A stretch of DNA of 15,632 nucleotides from NCBI RefSeq assembly GCF_007280555.1, contig NZ_VKDB01000042.1:1-15632 (forward strand), read 5' to 3'. The stretch comes from Deinococcus detaillensis. GTDB lineage: Bacteria; Deinococcota; Deinococci; Deinococcales; Deinococcaceae. The position numbers and the translations under genes were made by a program. How positions within the stretch are numbered: position 1 is the stretch's first letter; every line of letters starts with the position of its first letter. The notes under the pieces were generated by a model. That model had not been told where the DNA came from. It did not search any database and saw only the letters and a program-made list of their open reading frames with translations. Positions 1 to 7,520 of the stretch are shown here, piece by piece.

Positions 1-32
1 AATTCGGTCGTGAACGTTTTGCGGGGTGTCAT
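1..32 (-). CDS. Start of a probable IS3-type transposase OrfA (partial, runs off the window)
   Basis: Only the first ten codons are inside the window. They read MTPRKTFTTE, followed by a split codon compatible with F. This resembles the usual start of the small helix-turn-helix transposase subunit of IS3-family elements (RKTFTxEFK-like). An AGGAGG ribosome site sits 7 bases before the ATG, which supports a genuine start. In that family this subunit binds the element's ends and is joined to the DDE catalytic subunit by frameshifting. The assignment rests on ten residues plus the ribosome site, so another protein with a similar N-terminus cannot be excluded. Confidence 0.5.
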   Translation of the reverse strand, partial: MTPRKTFTTE

Positions 33-92
33 GGTCGTGCCTCCTATGATCGAGGCTTAACTCCACCTGCGCAAAATCGACTGAACCCCACA
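1..92 (-). mobile_element. Probable end of an IS3-family insertion sequence
   Basis: On the minus strand, the 60 bases before the putative transposase start read TGTGGGGTTCAGTCG, then a T-rich and a GGTGGAG stretch. This layout resembles the outer end of IS3-family elements, whose termini begin with TG. The outermost TG would be at 92-91, with any short target duplication at about 93-96. The other end lies outside the window, so the terminal repeat and duplication cannot be confirmed. The element lies just beyond the 3' end of the TPR-GGDEF gene. Confidence 0.35.
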
Positions 93-134
93 ACTCAAGC
101 CGCTCCGCAGTGTGCCCGTGGATTCAAATGCAGA

Positions 135-162
135 AGGGTAACGGAGACTAAGAATTTGTCAA
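135..162 (-). promoter_or_regulatory. Possible sigma-70-type promoter reading toward the insertion element
   Basis: On the minus strand a perfect TTGACA (157-162) is followed after 16 bases by TACCCT (135-140), a weak -10 match. It would drive transcription leftwards into the probable insertion element, or act just after the TPR-GGDEF gene. The -10 is poor, so this is only a candidate. Confidence 0.2.
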
Positions 163-195
163 CTTCCCGCACCACCGCCCCAGACCGTGGCCCCA

Positions 196-1737
196 TCACT
201 CGAGCACGCGCACCCGGTTGCCGCCCGCCCGCTTGGCCTGGTACATTCCCTCATCTGCCCGGCGCAGGTCCTCGGTTAGGGTGCTTGTGTCCTGAATGAC
301 CCCGATGCTGAGCGTTACCGGCTCTCCAAGCGTAAACGGCTGCTGGAACTGACGTTCGCACTCGGCCCGCAGGCGCTCCATATCCTCCGCCAGCGTCTGG
401 CAACTGCTGTCCACGCGAGTGACCACAAACTCGTCCCCGCCCAGCCGGGCCAGCAGATCGCCGGGCCGGGTGAACTGGCGCAGCAACTGTACGACGTCTT
501 GTAAGACCCGGTCCCCAGCCGCGTGTCCGTGGCGGTCATTGACGGCTTTGAAATGATCCAGATCAATCAAGGCCATCACCACCGGCAGCCCCTCCTGGCG
601 GCGCAGGTCAATCCACTGCTCGAAGGCCCGGCGGTTGCCCACTCCGGTCAGATCGTCGGTCAAGCTGAGTGCGCTGGCCTCGCGCCTGAGGATTTCGAGC
701 GTGGCGGCCTGCGTCCGTAGCGCTGTGGCGACGTGTTGGGCTTGCTCGAGGCGGCCCAGCACTTCCAAAGCTTTGAGTTGGGTGGTGCGCTCCCCGTCGT
801 GGCGGCGGCGAACGGCCTCCAGCAACTCACGCATAGCCAGGTACGCCTTGTGCGGCTGCCCGCTGCGGTAGAGGGCCTGCGCCCGAACCTCCAGAAAATC
901 GTCGAGCATGTCCTGGCGGGTGGCGATCCAATCTTGCAAACTGTCCAGCAAGGTCAGGGCCGTGTGGGCAGCGCCGTGCTGGGCTTCCAGCTTGGCGTGG
1001 AAGAACTGGAGCGTGAGCAGGCTATCTAACGGTAACTGAGGCTGAGACACCTCGGCCTTCACAAAAAGCTGCCGGGCCTCCTCGAGCTGCCCCACCTCGG
1101 CCAGCCGCAAAGCTCGTTGGGCAACGGTTCCCACCCAGTACGGCCAGGCCTGCGTTGGCTGCAACAGGTCCAGAGCGTGTGAGAGCAGGGCGTCACTTCT
1201 GACGGTGTCTCCCAGCTCGTGGTAAGCCACGCTGAGATTAAAAGCCGCCAGTCCCAGCCCCGCGCGGTGGGCGGTTCCCGCTCCCTGGAACACGTCGTAG
1301 GCCATCTGGTAGCGCTGCCGCGCTCCGTCCGGGTCATCCCAGATCAGCAACACCCCGATGTCGTTGTGGGCTAGCCCCTGCATCTCGGCGTCACCCAGAG
1401 CGCTCCCCCACTGAAGCTGCTGTTCAAAACAGGCCAGCGCTTGGCGTCCCCGCCCCAGCTCCATCAGCACGTCGCCCTGAATGCCCACGGCCCTGGCGTG
1501 CCAGAGGGTGGGCGTCTCCGAGGGCCACTCCGCTGCGGCCAGCGTCAGCGCTTCCAATGCTCCGTTGTGGTTTCCGGCACGCCAGGCCAAGTACGCCTGA
1601 AGCACGCGGGCCCCGGGCCCAAGTAGATGGGCCTCAGCTAAGCTCAGGGCTATGTCAGGCGAACTCATGCGTAAGCTCCAAGCGCGTTCGAGGTCGTTAT
1701 GCGTCAGCGTCACCCCTTCATTAAACTCGGGCCACAC
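196..1737 (-). CDS. TPR-repeat diguanylate cyclase (GGDEF protein)
   Basis: Predicted cytosolic diguanylate cyclase that condenses two GTP into c-di-GMP. The 513-residue product begins with a helical, Ala/Leu-rich region of TPR-type repeats (about residues 15-330, for example the NLSVAYHELGD unit near 167-177). A short linker helix (about 330-355) leads to a C-terminal GGDEF domain (about 355-511). The active-site GGDEF is intact at 433-437, and an RPGD inhibitory-site motif lies exactly five residues before it (424-427), so product feedback inhibition is expected. DLDHFKAVND and GHAAGD complete the nucleotide-binding region. No membrane segment or signal peptide is visible. The start used is a GTG preceded by AGAGAG. 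An ATG at residue 24 has a better-placed GGAG, but starting there would remove part of the first helix. The TPR region probably binds a partner protein that controls the cyclase. The gene is divergent from the EAL-domain gene at 2032. Confidence 0.93.
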   Translation of the reverse strand: MWPEFNEGVTLTHNDLERAWSLRMSSPDIALSLAEAHLLGPGARVLQAYLAWRAGNHNGALEALTLAAAEWPSETPTLWHARAVGIQGDVLMELGRGRQALACFEQQLQWGSALGDAEMQGLAHNDIGVLLIWDDPDGARQRYQMAYDVFQGAGTAHRAGLGLAAFNLSVAYHELGDTVRSDALLSHALDLLQPTQAWPYWVGTVAQRALRLAEVGQLEEARQLFVKAEVSQPQLPLDSLLTLQFFHAKLEAQHGAAHTALTLLDSLQDWIATRQDMLDDFLEVRAQALYRSGQPHKAYLAMRELLEAVRRRHDGERTTQLKALEVLGRLEQAQHVATALRTQAATLEILRREASALSLTDDLTGVGNRRAFEQWIDLRRQEGLPVVMALIDLDHFKAVNDRHGHAAGDRVLQDVVQLLRQFTRPGDLLARLGGDEFVVTRVDSSCQTLAEDMERLRAECERQFQQPFTLGEPVTLSIGVIQDTSTLTEDLRRADEGMYQAKRAGGNRVRVLE

Positions 1738-2031
1738 TGACTAGACTCTCTCTGTTAAGAGAATCACGCGAACTGGGGGCGGATTTCCTTCGCCGCCGTC
1801 TCAAAGCAGGCGGGCTGACCGACAATAGAAACGCTGCGCTGACCCTTAACGCCCAGCAAATCAATTTGGAACGCTGAGTAAGAAGTTGGAGAGTGGTATT
1901 TTTTATACTCCTCCTATGCCCTCTGCTCGGTCCCATCTCTCATTCCCACCCCACGGCGCTGGCCTACAGAGGCGATCCGGGTCTGCCGACCAGGCAAGGC
2001 TCTTCAGGTCTACGCTGCAAAGGATGGTCCT
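1738..2031. other. Divergent intergenic region between the cyclase and phosphodiesterase genes
   Basis: These 294 bases must hold the promoters for both divergent c-di-GMP genes. On the plus strand, TATACT at 1904-1909 is a good -10 candidate inside a T-rich GTAT-T5-ATAC palindrome, but I found no convincing -35 at 16-18 bases. A GC-rich inverted repeat (GGCGG ... CCGCC, about 1780-1799) could form a weak hairpin on either strand. Translations here have no protein-like character, so I see no gene. Confidence 0.4.
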
Positions 2032-4500
2032 GTGGGGGAAGACGAGGCAACGTGCCTACGCGCTGGTGACGGCCTTCAGCAGCCGAGTCTGCCGGCCCAG
2101 TCCCGACAGGCCAGCAGACTGGCGGTGCCTGAGATGACGGCGGCGCAACAAGAAGCCTTTGAAAAAGTGTCTCAAAGCGTCATGGCGCTGGTCACGAATC
2201 TCGTCTTGATTCTCGATGCTGAAGGCAAGATCACTTACGCCAGCGAGAGCGTCCATCACTGCCTCGGCTACGAGGTCGCGGCGCTGCTCGGCCAGCCAGC
2301 GGCCGATTTCCTCACGTTTGAGCAAGCCGCTGAAGTGAAAAGCAATCTCAGCGCCCCACCCGCGCCGGAATGGCGTCAGTATCAAGTTCGCCACCAGAAC
2401 GGCTCCTGGAAAAACCTGGACTTCACCTGGACCAGTCTCCTCGACGACCCACTGGTGGCCGGCGTTCTGGTGGTGGCGCGGGACATCACCGATGAAGTGC
2501 AAATTCGCCTGGAACTGGCCGAGCAGCGAAAGTTCTACCGGACGATTCTCGAAGATCTCCCGTATCAGGTGGCCGTCCTCGATGAGCAGGGACGCTATGT
2601 CTACGCCAACCCGGCGGCCATCGGAAATCCCGAGGTGCGCCGGGGCATCATCGGGCTGACCGACGAGGAGTATTGCCGCTGGCGCGGACACGATCCGCAA
2701 GTAGCGGTCAACCGTCAGCGCCATTTCGACGAGGCCAGCCGCAGTCGCCGCTGGGTCAACTGGGAAGAGATCATGCGCGGCCCGGACGGGCATCTCAAGT
2801 ATCACCAGCGGCATTATCATCCGGTCTTCGGAGCGGACGGCCACCTCGACCGGATGATCGGGTACGGACGCGACGATACCGAGCGCCAACGTCGGCTGAT
2901 GATGAATGCCAGGCAGACCCAGGCGCTGCGTCTGTGCGCCCAGGGAGCGCCGCTGCAAGAGATTCTGAATCAGATCCTGAGTGCCCTCGAAGCGTCCTTC
3001 CCGCACTCCCAGGCGACGCTGTGCCTCGGCGACGAAGCGCTGCCCGGCCCAGCCGCACCGGGGATGACGGCGGACATCCTGGTCGGAGCCGTCCGCGTCG
3101 GCACGCTCGAACTTCAGCAGCCGGAGACAGGCGACCTCGCTGAGGCCCAGCCGGTGCTGGACCATCTGGCCGGTCTGGCCAGCATGGTTATCGAGCGCGA
3201 CTTGCACCTCAAGCAGCTTGAACGGCTGGCCTACGCTGATAGCCTGACCAATCTGATGAACCGGCCTGCCTTCGTCCGGGCGCTGAATCAAGCCCTGGCC
3301 AGCAGACAGCGCCCGTCGGTGGTGATCTTGGATCTCAAGCAGTTCAGGAACGTCAACAGCCGGTATGGGCACGCGGCGGGCGACGCGCTGCTGGTCGCCG
3401 TGGCCCGCCGAATCGAGCACAGTCTGCCGGGTTGCAGCGTCGCCCGGGTCGCTGGCAACGGATTTGCGCTCCTCATCCCCGGCGGCCCCGTAGAGACGGT
3501 CATCACAGCCTTACCCCAGGTTCTGAGCCAGCCCTTTGCCGTGCGGGGCGAAACACTTTACCTCAATGTTCATATCGGCGTCAGTTCCGAAGCTCAGCCG
3601 CAGGAAGACGCCGAGGCTATCGTCCAGCAAGCGGAACACGCCCTACGTCAGTCCAAGCAACTCGGTCAGACGATTTCGCTCTACGACGCCGAGGAGTACG
3701 CGGTCGAACTGACGGCCATGACCTTGGAAGCGGAGTTGCGCCAGGCATTCACTGACCGCCAGCTTGTTCTGGCATTCCAGCCGCTGGTTCGCGCCCGCTC
3801 CGGGAACCTGGAGGCGGTGGAAGCGCTGCTGAGATGGACCCATCCGCAGCGCGGAGCCATTTCGCCGCAGGTCTTTATCGCCCTGGCCGAGCAGAGTGAC
3901 CTGATCCTCGACATCGGCGGCTGGGTGCTGCAACAAGCTTGCCAGCAAGCGGCAGCCTGGCCCGGCGGGCCGGTGCAGGTGAGCGTCAACGTCTCTGCGC
4001 GGCAATTTGAATCTCCACGGCTAAAAGAGGACGTGCTGAATGCCCTAGTGATCAGCGGCCTGCCTGCCCACCTGCTGGAGCTCGAACTGACCGAGAACAT
4101 GCTGATGACCTCAGGCCGGGACGTGGTCGATGTGCTCGAGCAGCTCAAGGCCCTGAACGTGCGGCTGGCCCTTGATGATTTCGGGACAGGCTACTCGAGC
4201 CTCGCCTACCTGAACCGCTTTCCGCTGGACGTGCTCAAGATTGACCGTTCATTTATTCAGGGGCTGGGGCTGGAGACTTACGGTCAGAAAAATCTGGCCA
4301 TCGTGCGCTCGACCATCGCGCTGGCCCATGAGTTAGGACTTGAGGTGGTGGCCGAAGGCGTCGAGACTGGCCTGCAACGCGAGATTCTCGTTGCACTGGG
4401 CTGTGACCTGCTCCAGGGCTACTTTTTCTCCGCGCCGATGCCGCTTGAGAAGGCGGTCACTTGGCGGTTCGGGAGCGGGCCACGGTCAGCAAAACCATAA
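2032..4500 (+). CDS. PAS-PAS-GAF-like-GGDEF(degenerate)-EAL c-di-GMP phosphodiesterase
   Basis: Predicted c-di-GMP-specific phosphodiesterase, cytosolic, 822 residues. Domains in order: two PAS sensor domains (about 42-158 and 165-285), a GAF-like region (about 290-395), a GGDEF domain (about 396-552) and an EAL domain (about 565-810). The GGDEF signature is AGNGF at 474-478, lacking the Asp and Glu needed for catalysis, so this domain probably regulates by binding GTP. In the EAL domain all catalytic and metal-binding positions are visible: EAL at 597-599, N653, E688 in LTEN, DD at 715-716 in DDFGTG, K736 in LKID and E775 in AEGVET. Hydrolysis of c-di-GMP to pGpG is therefore likely. The GTG start has AAAGGA seven bases before it. 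A downstream ATG at 2134 (residue 35) is an alternative that would lose only an unstructured N-terminus. The gene is divergent from the cyclase gene and convergent with the LOV kinase. Confidence 0.92.
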   Translation: MGEDEATCLRAGDGLQQPSLPAQSRQASRLAVPEMTAAQQEAFEKVSQSVMALVTNLVLILDAEGKITYASESVHHCLGYEVAALLGQPAADFLTFEQAAEVKSNLSAPPAPEWRQYQVRHQNGSWKNLDFTWTSLLDDPLVAGVLVVARDITDEVQIRLELAEQRKFYRTILEDLPYQVAVLDEQGRYVYANPAAIGNPEVRRGIIGLTDEEYCRWRGHDPQVAVNRQRHFDEASRSRRWVNWEEIMRGPDGHLKYHQRHYHPVFGADGHLDRMIGYGRDDTERQRRLMMNARQTQALRLCAQGAPLQEILNQILSALEASFPHSQATLCLGDEALPGPAAPGMTADILVGAVRVGTLELQQPETGDLAEAQPVLDHLAGLASMVIERDLHLKQLERLAYADSLTNLMNRPAFVRALNQALASRQRPSVVILDLKQFRNVNSRYGHAAGDALLVAVARRIEHSLPGCSVARVAGNGFALLIPGGPVETVITALPQVLSQPFAVRGETLYLNVHIGVSSEAQPQEDAEAIVQQAEHALRQSKQLGQTISLYDAEEYAVELTAMTLEAELRQAFTDRQLVLAFQPLVRARSGNLEAVEALLRWTHPQRGAISPQVFIALAEQSDLILDIGGWVLQQACQQAAAWPGGPVQVSVNVSARQFESPRLKEDVLNALVISGLPAHLLELELTENMLMTSGRDVVDVLEQLKALNVRLALDDFGTGYSSLAYLNRFPLDVLKIDRSFIQGLGLETYGQKNLAIVRSTIALAHELGLEVVAEGVETGLQREILVALGCDLLQGYFFSAPMPLEKAVTWRFGSGPRSAKP

Positions 4501-4518
4501 TATTCGCTTAAAGATTTG

Positions 4519-4558
4519 GCCTTTCTATCAGAGGCCCAGTTGCTTGGGCAAAAGCAAA
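4519..4558. terminator. Possible bidirectional hairpin terminator between convergent genes
   Basis: The 64-base gap between the EAL gene and the LOV kinase gene contains stacked inverted repeats: GGCCT ... AGGCC, GCCCA-GTTGCT-TGGGC, and TTGCTT-GGGCAA-AAGCAA. They overlap, so only some can form together. The position between two convergent genes fits a shared terminator, but no clear run of T follows on either strand. Confidence 0.35.
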
Positions 4559-4564
4559 AGCCAC

Positions 4565-7228
4565 TCAATGGCCCGCATGACTGGACTCGGCCCAGTCCTC
4601 TGCGCCTTTGGGCAAGGTGAAGCCGAAGGTGGCTCCCAGACCGGGCCGGCCCTCTGCCAGCACCGTGCCACCGTGGCGGGTCACGATCCGCCGGACATTG
4701 GCTAGGCCCACCGCCGCCCCCTCGAATTCCTCCTGACGGTGCAGGCGCTGGAACATCGAGAACAGCTTGCCCTGATACTGCGGATCAAAACCCACGCCGT
4801 TGTCACGCACCCAAATCGTCCAGGCTTGCGGCTGGTCTTCAGCCCAGATCTCGATGACCGCTCGCTCACAGCTGCGGGTGTACTTCACGGCGTTGCTCAG
4901 CAGCGTCATCATCACCCGCCTTAGGAGGTTGGCGTCACCCACTACTGTCGGCAACTCGGCGACCTGCCAAGTGATCTGGCGATCCGGGGCGGCCACGCTC
5001 AGCTCTTTGCGGACCGCGTCTACTAGCCGTCCCAAGTCCATCCTGCTTACCTCCAGCGGCTGCCGGGACGTGCGCGAGAGGTCCAAAATGCCGTCAATCA
5101 GCTCGTTCAGGTGAGCCGCTGCGGTCTCGATGATTTTGAAGTACCGCTCAGACTTTTCGCCCAGCGGCCCCGGCAGTGAGCGGCGCAGCAGACCGCCGAA
5201 GCTGAGGATGTGCCGCACCGGAGTCCGCAGGTCGTGTGAGACCGAGTAAGTAAAGGCTTCGAGTTCCTCGTTCGAGGCCTGGAGTTGGTCACGCTGAGCG
5301 ACGAGTTGACGGGCCTGCCCAGCACGCTCCAGGGCCAGGCCTAAGCTCTGCGCCGTACTGATCAGCACCGCGCGGTCGGCTGCGCTCCACTGACGTTGCC
5401 CAAAGAGGGGCACGTTGAAGACCCCCAGCACCGAACCGTTGACGATGACCGGCAGGGTCGCCACGGTCAAGAGGTGGCTGACCAACGCCGGGTCGATGTC
5501 GCGGGCGGGATCATAGTGATCTTGAAAGAGCGGCTCCCGCGTCTGGTAAGACCAATCGAGGCTGGGGGTCAGGCCGACCGGCAAGCCCGCCGTCATGGCG
5601 TCTTGCAACTCGGGCTTACCGACCTCGCCGACCTGAGCAGTGACGTGCCACTGCTCACCGATCACCTGCCAGAAAGCGGCGTAGCCCGGCGGCAGCAACG
5701 AGAGCACCAAGTTCAGCGCCCGCCGGATCAGGAGATCAGGATCACTGTTCATGCCCAGATCACGGGTCAGTTCGGCAAATCCCTCCAGCGCCCGGGTGCG
5801 GGCTTGGAGTTCGGCGTTTTGTGCCGCGAGCTGACGGGCGGTCTCGGTGCGCTCGAGGGCCAGCTTGAGACTGCGGCCCACCGAACGGAACACCGCTTTG
5901 TGATGGGGGGTCCAGCGCGGGGTGTTCTTGAGACCCAGCGCGAAGATCGCCCGGACGGTGCCGTCCACGTGAAGCGGGTAAGTGGCGACACGCTGATACA
6001 CCTCGGTCATGGCGATCTGCTCCCGGGCCGGGTCCCAGGCATCGACGAACGCCGGTTCGCCGGTTTGCATCGGCTGGATGAACATGGGTGTGTTCAGCGG
6101 CAACCCGGCCTTGAGTAAGGCCAGCAGCGCCGGGTTACTCTCCAGGTCGCTGCTGTACACCTTGAGCTTCCAGGCCCCGTCTTCCAGCGTGTAGTAGCCG
6201 TTGGTGCAGTCGGGGAAAAGCAGGCTCAGCACCTCCTCGGCCCGCGCCGCCAGGGCCAGCACGTCCGTCTCGCCGTCGGCCAGTTCGGTGAAGCGCACGA
6301 AGGCTTCGAGTTCGGTGGTGCGGTCCTCGACTTGCTGCCCCAGGTTGCCCGCGAGCCGCGCCCGGTCGAGTGCCAGAGCGCACTGCCCGGCCAGCGTCAG
6401 CAGAAAGCGCTCTTCATCGGCGGTGAAGTGGTGCGGCTCACGGAAGTCCAGCACGATCACGCCCAGCGGCTGACCAGCCTCGACCATCGGCAGCACCGCG
6501 CTGGCCACCGCCGCCACGCCGCCGGTATGCCGCTCAAGTTCCGGGTAAGCCCGAACCATATCGCCGCTGGCGTTGAAGAAGAGCGGGGTGTTGGAGCGCA
6601 GGGCGTCCGTGCCGGGGCGCGAATCACCCAGGGTGCTGTCCTGCCAGACGCTGGCCTCGTCGTGACCCCGCCGGGCCGCGACATGCAGCCGGTCATCCTG
6701 CGCCAGGAGTACCGCGCCGCTGATGCCGCCCAGCGCCTCCAAAGCGTCACGCAGGATCAGGCTGAAGACCTCGGCCTGTGTAACGACGGCGGCCAGATCC
6801 TGGGTCATGCCCTGGAGGCGGGTCATCAGGTTGGAGGTCCGTTCCCGCACGGTGACATCAGTCTGGAAGCCCACGAAATGTGTGATTGTTCCCGCCGCGT
6901 CACGGATGGGGCTGAGGGTCAGCTCGTTGTAGAACAGGGTGCCGTCCTTGCGGTAGTTCCGCAGCACGGTGGTGGTGCTCTGGCCCTGTGTTAGGGCCGC
7001 ATGGATCTCACGCCGGGCGTCCTGATCACGGTCCCCGGCTTGCAGGAAGCGGCAGTTGCGTCCGATGACCTCCGCCGCCGGGTAACCGCTGAGCTGCTCG
7101 AAGGCCGGGTTGACATAGATGATGGGCAGGTCCGGCTGCCGGGCATTGGAGATGGCGATGCTGCTCACGCTCGCCGCGAACGCTTGGCCCAGAAGCTGAA
7201 GGTCAGGCGCGGACGCGGGTGGGTCCAT
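4565..7228 (-). CDS. Blue-light (LOV) sensor histidine kinase with three GAF-like domains
   Basis: Predicted soluble sensor histidine kinase of 887 residues. The N-terminal PAS domain (about 10-130) carries the LOV signature GRNCRFLQ at 56-63, with Cys59 in the position that forms the flavin adduct under blue light. NYRKDG, LSPIRD and FVGFQ, which are typical of flavin-binding LOV domains, are also present. Three GAF-like domains follow (about 145-292, 318-460 and 490-640), linked by short coiled-coil helices. The transmitter has the H-box YSVSHDLRTP with phospho-acceptor His665, the N-box with Asn779, the DNGVGFD box at 809-815 and a GAAVGL lid region (837-842). No membrane segments are visible. 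The ATG has an AGGAGG only 4 bases upstream, which is a little close. No response regulator or receiver domain is nearby, so the phosphotransfer partner must lie elsewhere. No GAF cysteine pattern points to a bilin chromophore, so it is not a phytochrome. Confidence 0.92.
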   Translation of the reverse strand: MDPPASAPDLQLLGQAFAASVSSIAISNARQPDLPIIYVNPAFEQLSGYPAAEVIGRNCRFLQAGDRDQDARREIHAALTQGQSTTTVLRNYRKDGTLFYNELTLSPIRDAAGTITHFVGFQTDVTVRERTSNLMTRLQGMTQDLAAVVTQAEVFSLILRDALEALGGISGAVLLAQDDRLHVAARRGHDEASVWQDSTLGDSRPGTDALRSNTPLFFNASGDMVRAYPELERHTGGVAAVASAVLPMVEAGQPLGVIVLDFREPHHFTADEERFLLTLAGQCALALDRARLAGNLGQQVEDRTTELEAFVRFTELADGETDVLALAARAEEVLSLLFPDCTNGYYTLEDGAWKLKVYSSDLESNPALLALLKAGLPLNTPMFIQPMQTGEPAFVDAWDPAREQIAMTEVYQRVATYPLHVDGTVRAIFALGLKNTPRWTPHHKAVFRSVGRSLKLALERTETARQLAAQNAELQARTRALEGFAELTRDLGMNSDPDLLIRRALNLVLSLLPPGYAAFWQVIGEQWHVTAQVGEVGKPELQDAMTAGLPVGLTPSLDWSYQTREPLFQDHYDPARDIDPALVSHLLTVATLPVIVNGSVLGVFNVPLFGQRQWSAADRAVLISTAQSLGLALERAGQARQLVAQRDQLQASNEELEAFTYSVSHDLRTPVRHILSFGGLLRRSLPGPLGEKSERYFKIIETAAAHLNELIDGILDLSRTSRQPLEVSRMDLGRLVDAVRKELSVAAPDRQITWQVAELPTVVGDANLLRRVMMTLLSNAVKYTRSCERAVIEIWAEDQPQAWTIWVRDNGVGFDPQYQGKLFSMFQRLHRQEEFEGAAVGLANVRRIVTRHGGTVLAEGRPGLGATFGFTLPKGAEDWAESSHAGH

Positions 7229-7520
7229 GGTTCCTCCTGCCTAGCGGGTTGGACTTCATGGGCAGACTATAGAGCCGCAGACGGTTGAGCTTGGGTGTTG
7301 AGGAAGCGCTCGTTTGCTCGCCACCTCTGCCCGTGTGCCTCAGTGCAGACCGCGCCGAGGAAGCGCTCAGCAGCTCAGCAAAGGCCACGTCACCGAGCAA
7401 GCGCTCCAGCACGGCCTGATGGAGCGTACCGGCGGCTGAAGTGCCCACGCTGCGGGGGCGGCATGGCCCGCTGGCTCTCCGGCAGACTGAACAGAAGTGA
7501 GTCACTCTGTCCTTCTTGCG
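7229..7520. other. Intergenic region upstream of the LOV kinase
   Basis: These 292 bases separate the photolyase-like gene from the LOV kinase on the same strand. On the minus strand TATAGT (7266-7271) is a plausible -10 about 40 bases before the kinase start, but no good -35 accompanies it. Three copies of a 12-bp element occur here (listed separately). Open frames exist on both strands but none looks like a protein with a supported start. Confidence 0.4.
7300..7406. repeat. Three copies of a 12-bp element upstream of the LOV kinase
   Basis: GAGGAAGCGCTC occurs at 7300-7311 and 7357-7368, and GAGCAAGCGCTC at 7395-7406. Each has inverted ends (GAG ... CTC), and the third has full GAGC ... 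GCTC arms around AAGC. Starts are 57 and 38 bases apart. They lie about 70-180 bases before the kinase start, where a transcription regulator could bind. No known consensus is recognised. Confidence 0.4.

Noticed and set aside
1881..1909. TATACT (1904-1909) as a full sigma-70 promoter for the EAL gene
   Set aside because: The -10 is good, but no -35 hexamer resembling TTGACA lies 16-18 bases upstream, so I mention it only as a possible -10.
2056..3420. Long minus-strand open frame (454 codons) opposite the EAL gene
   Set aside because: It is antisense to a clear PAS/GGDEF coding region and its translation shows no domain. Long antisense frames are expected in GC-rich genes.
5396..6118. Plus-strand open frame of 240 codons opposite the LOV kinase gene
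   Set aside because: Antisense to GAF-coding sequence, rich in His/Arg/Gln as typical of shadow frames.
7203..7505. Minus-strand frame of 100 codons in the gap before the LOV kinase
   Set aside because: It overlaps the kinase start, which has its own AGGAGG and a clear LOV N-terminus. No ribosome site or domain supports it.
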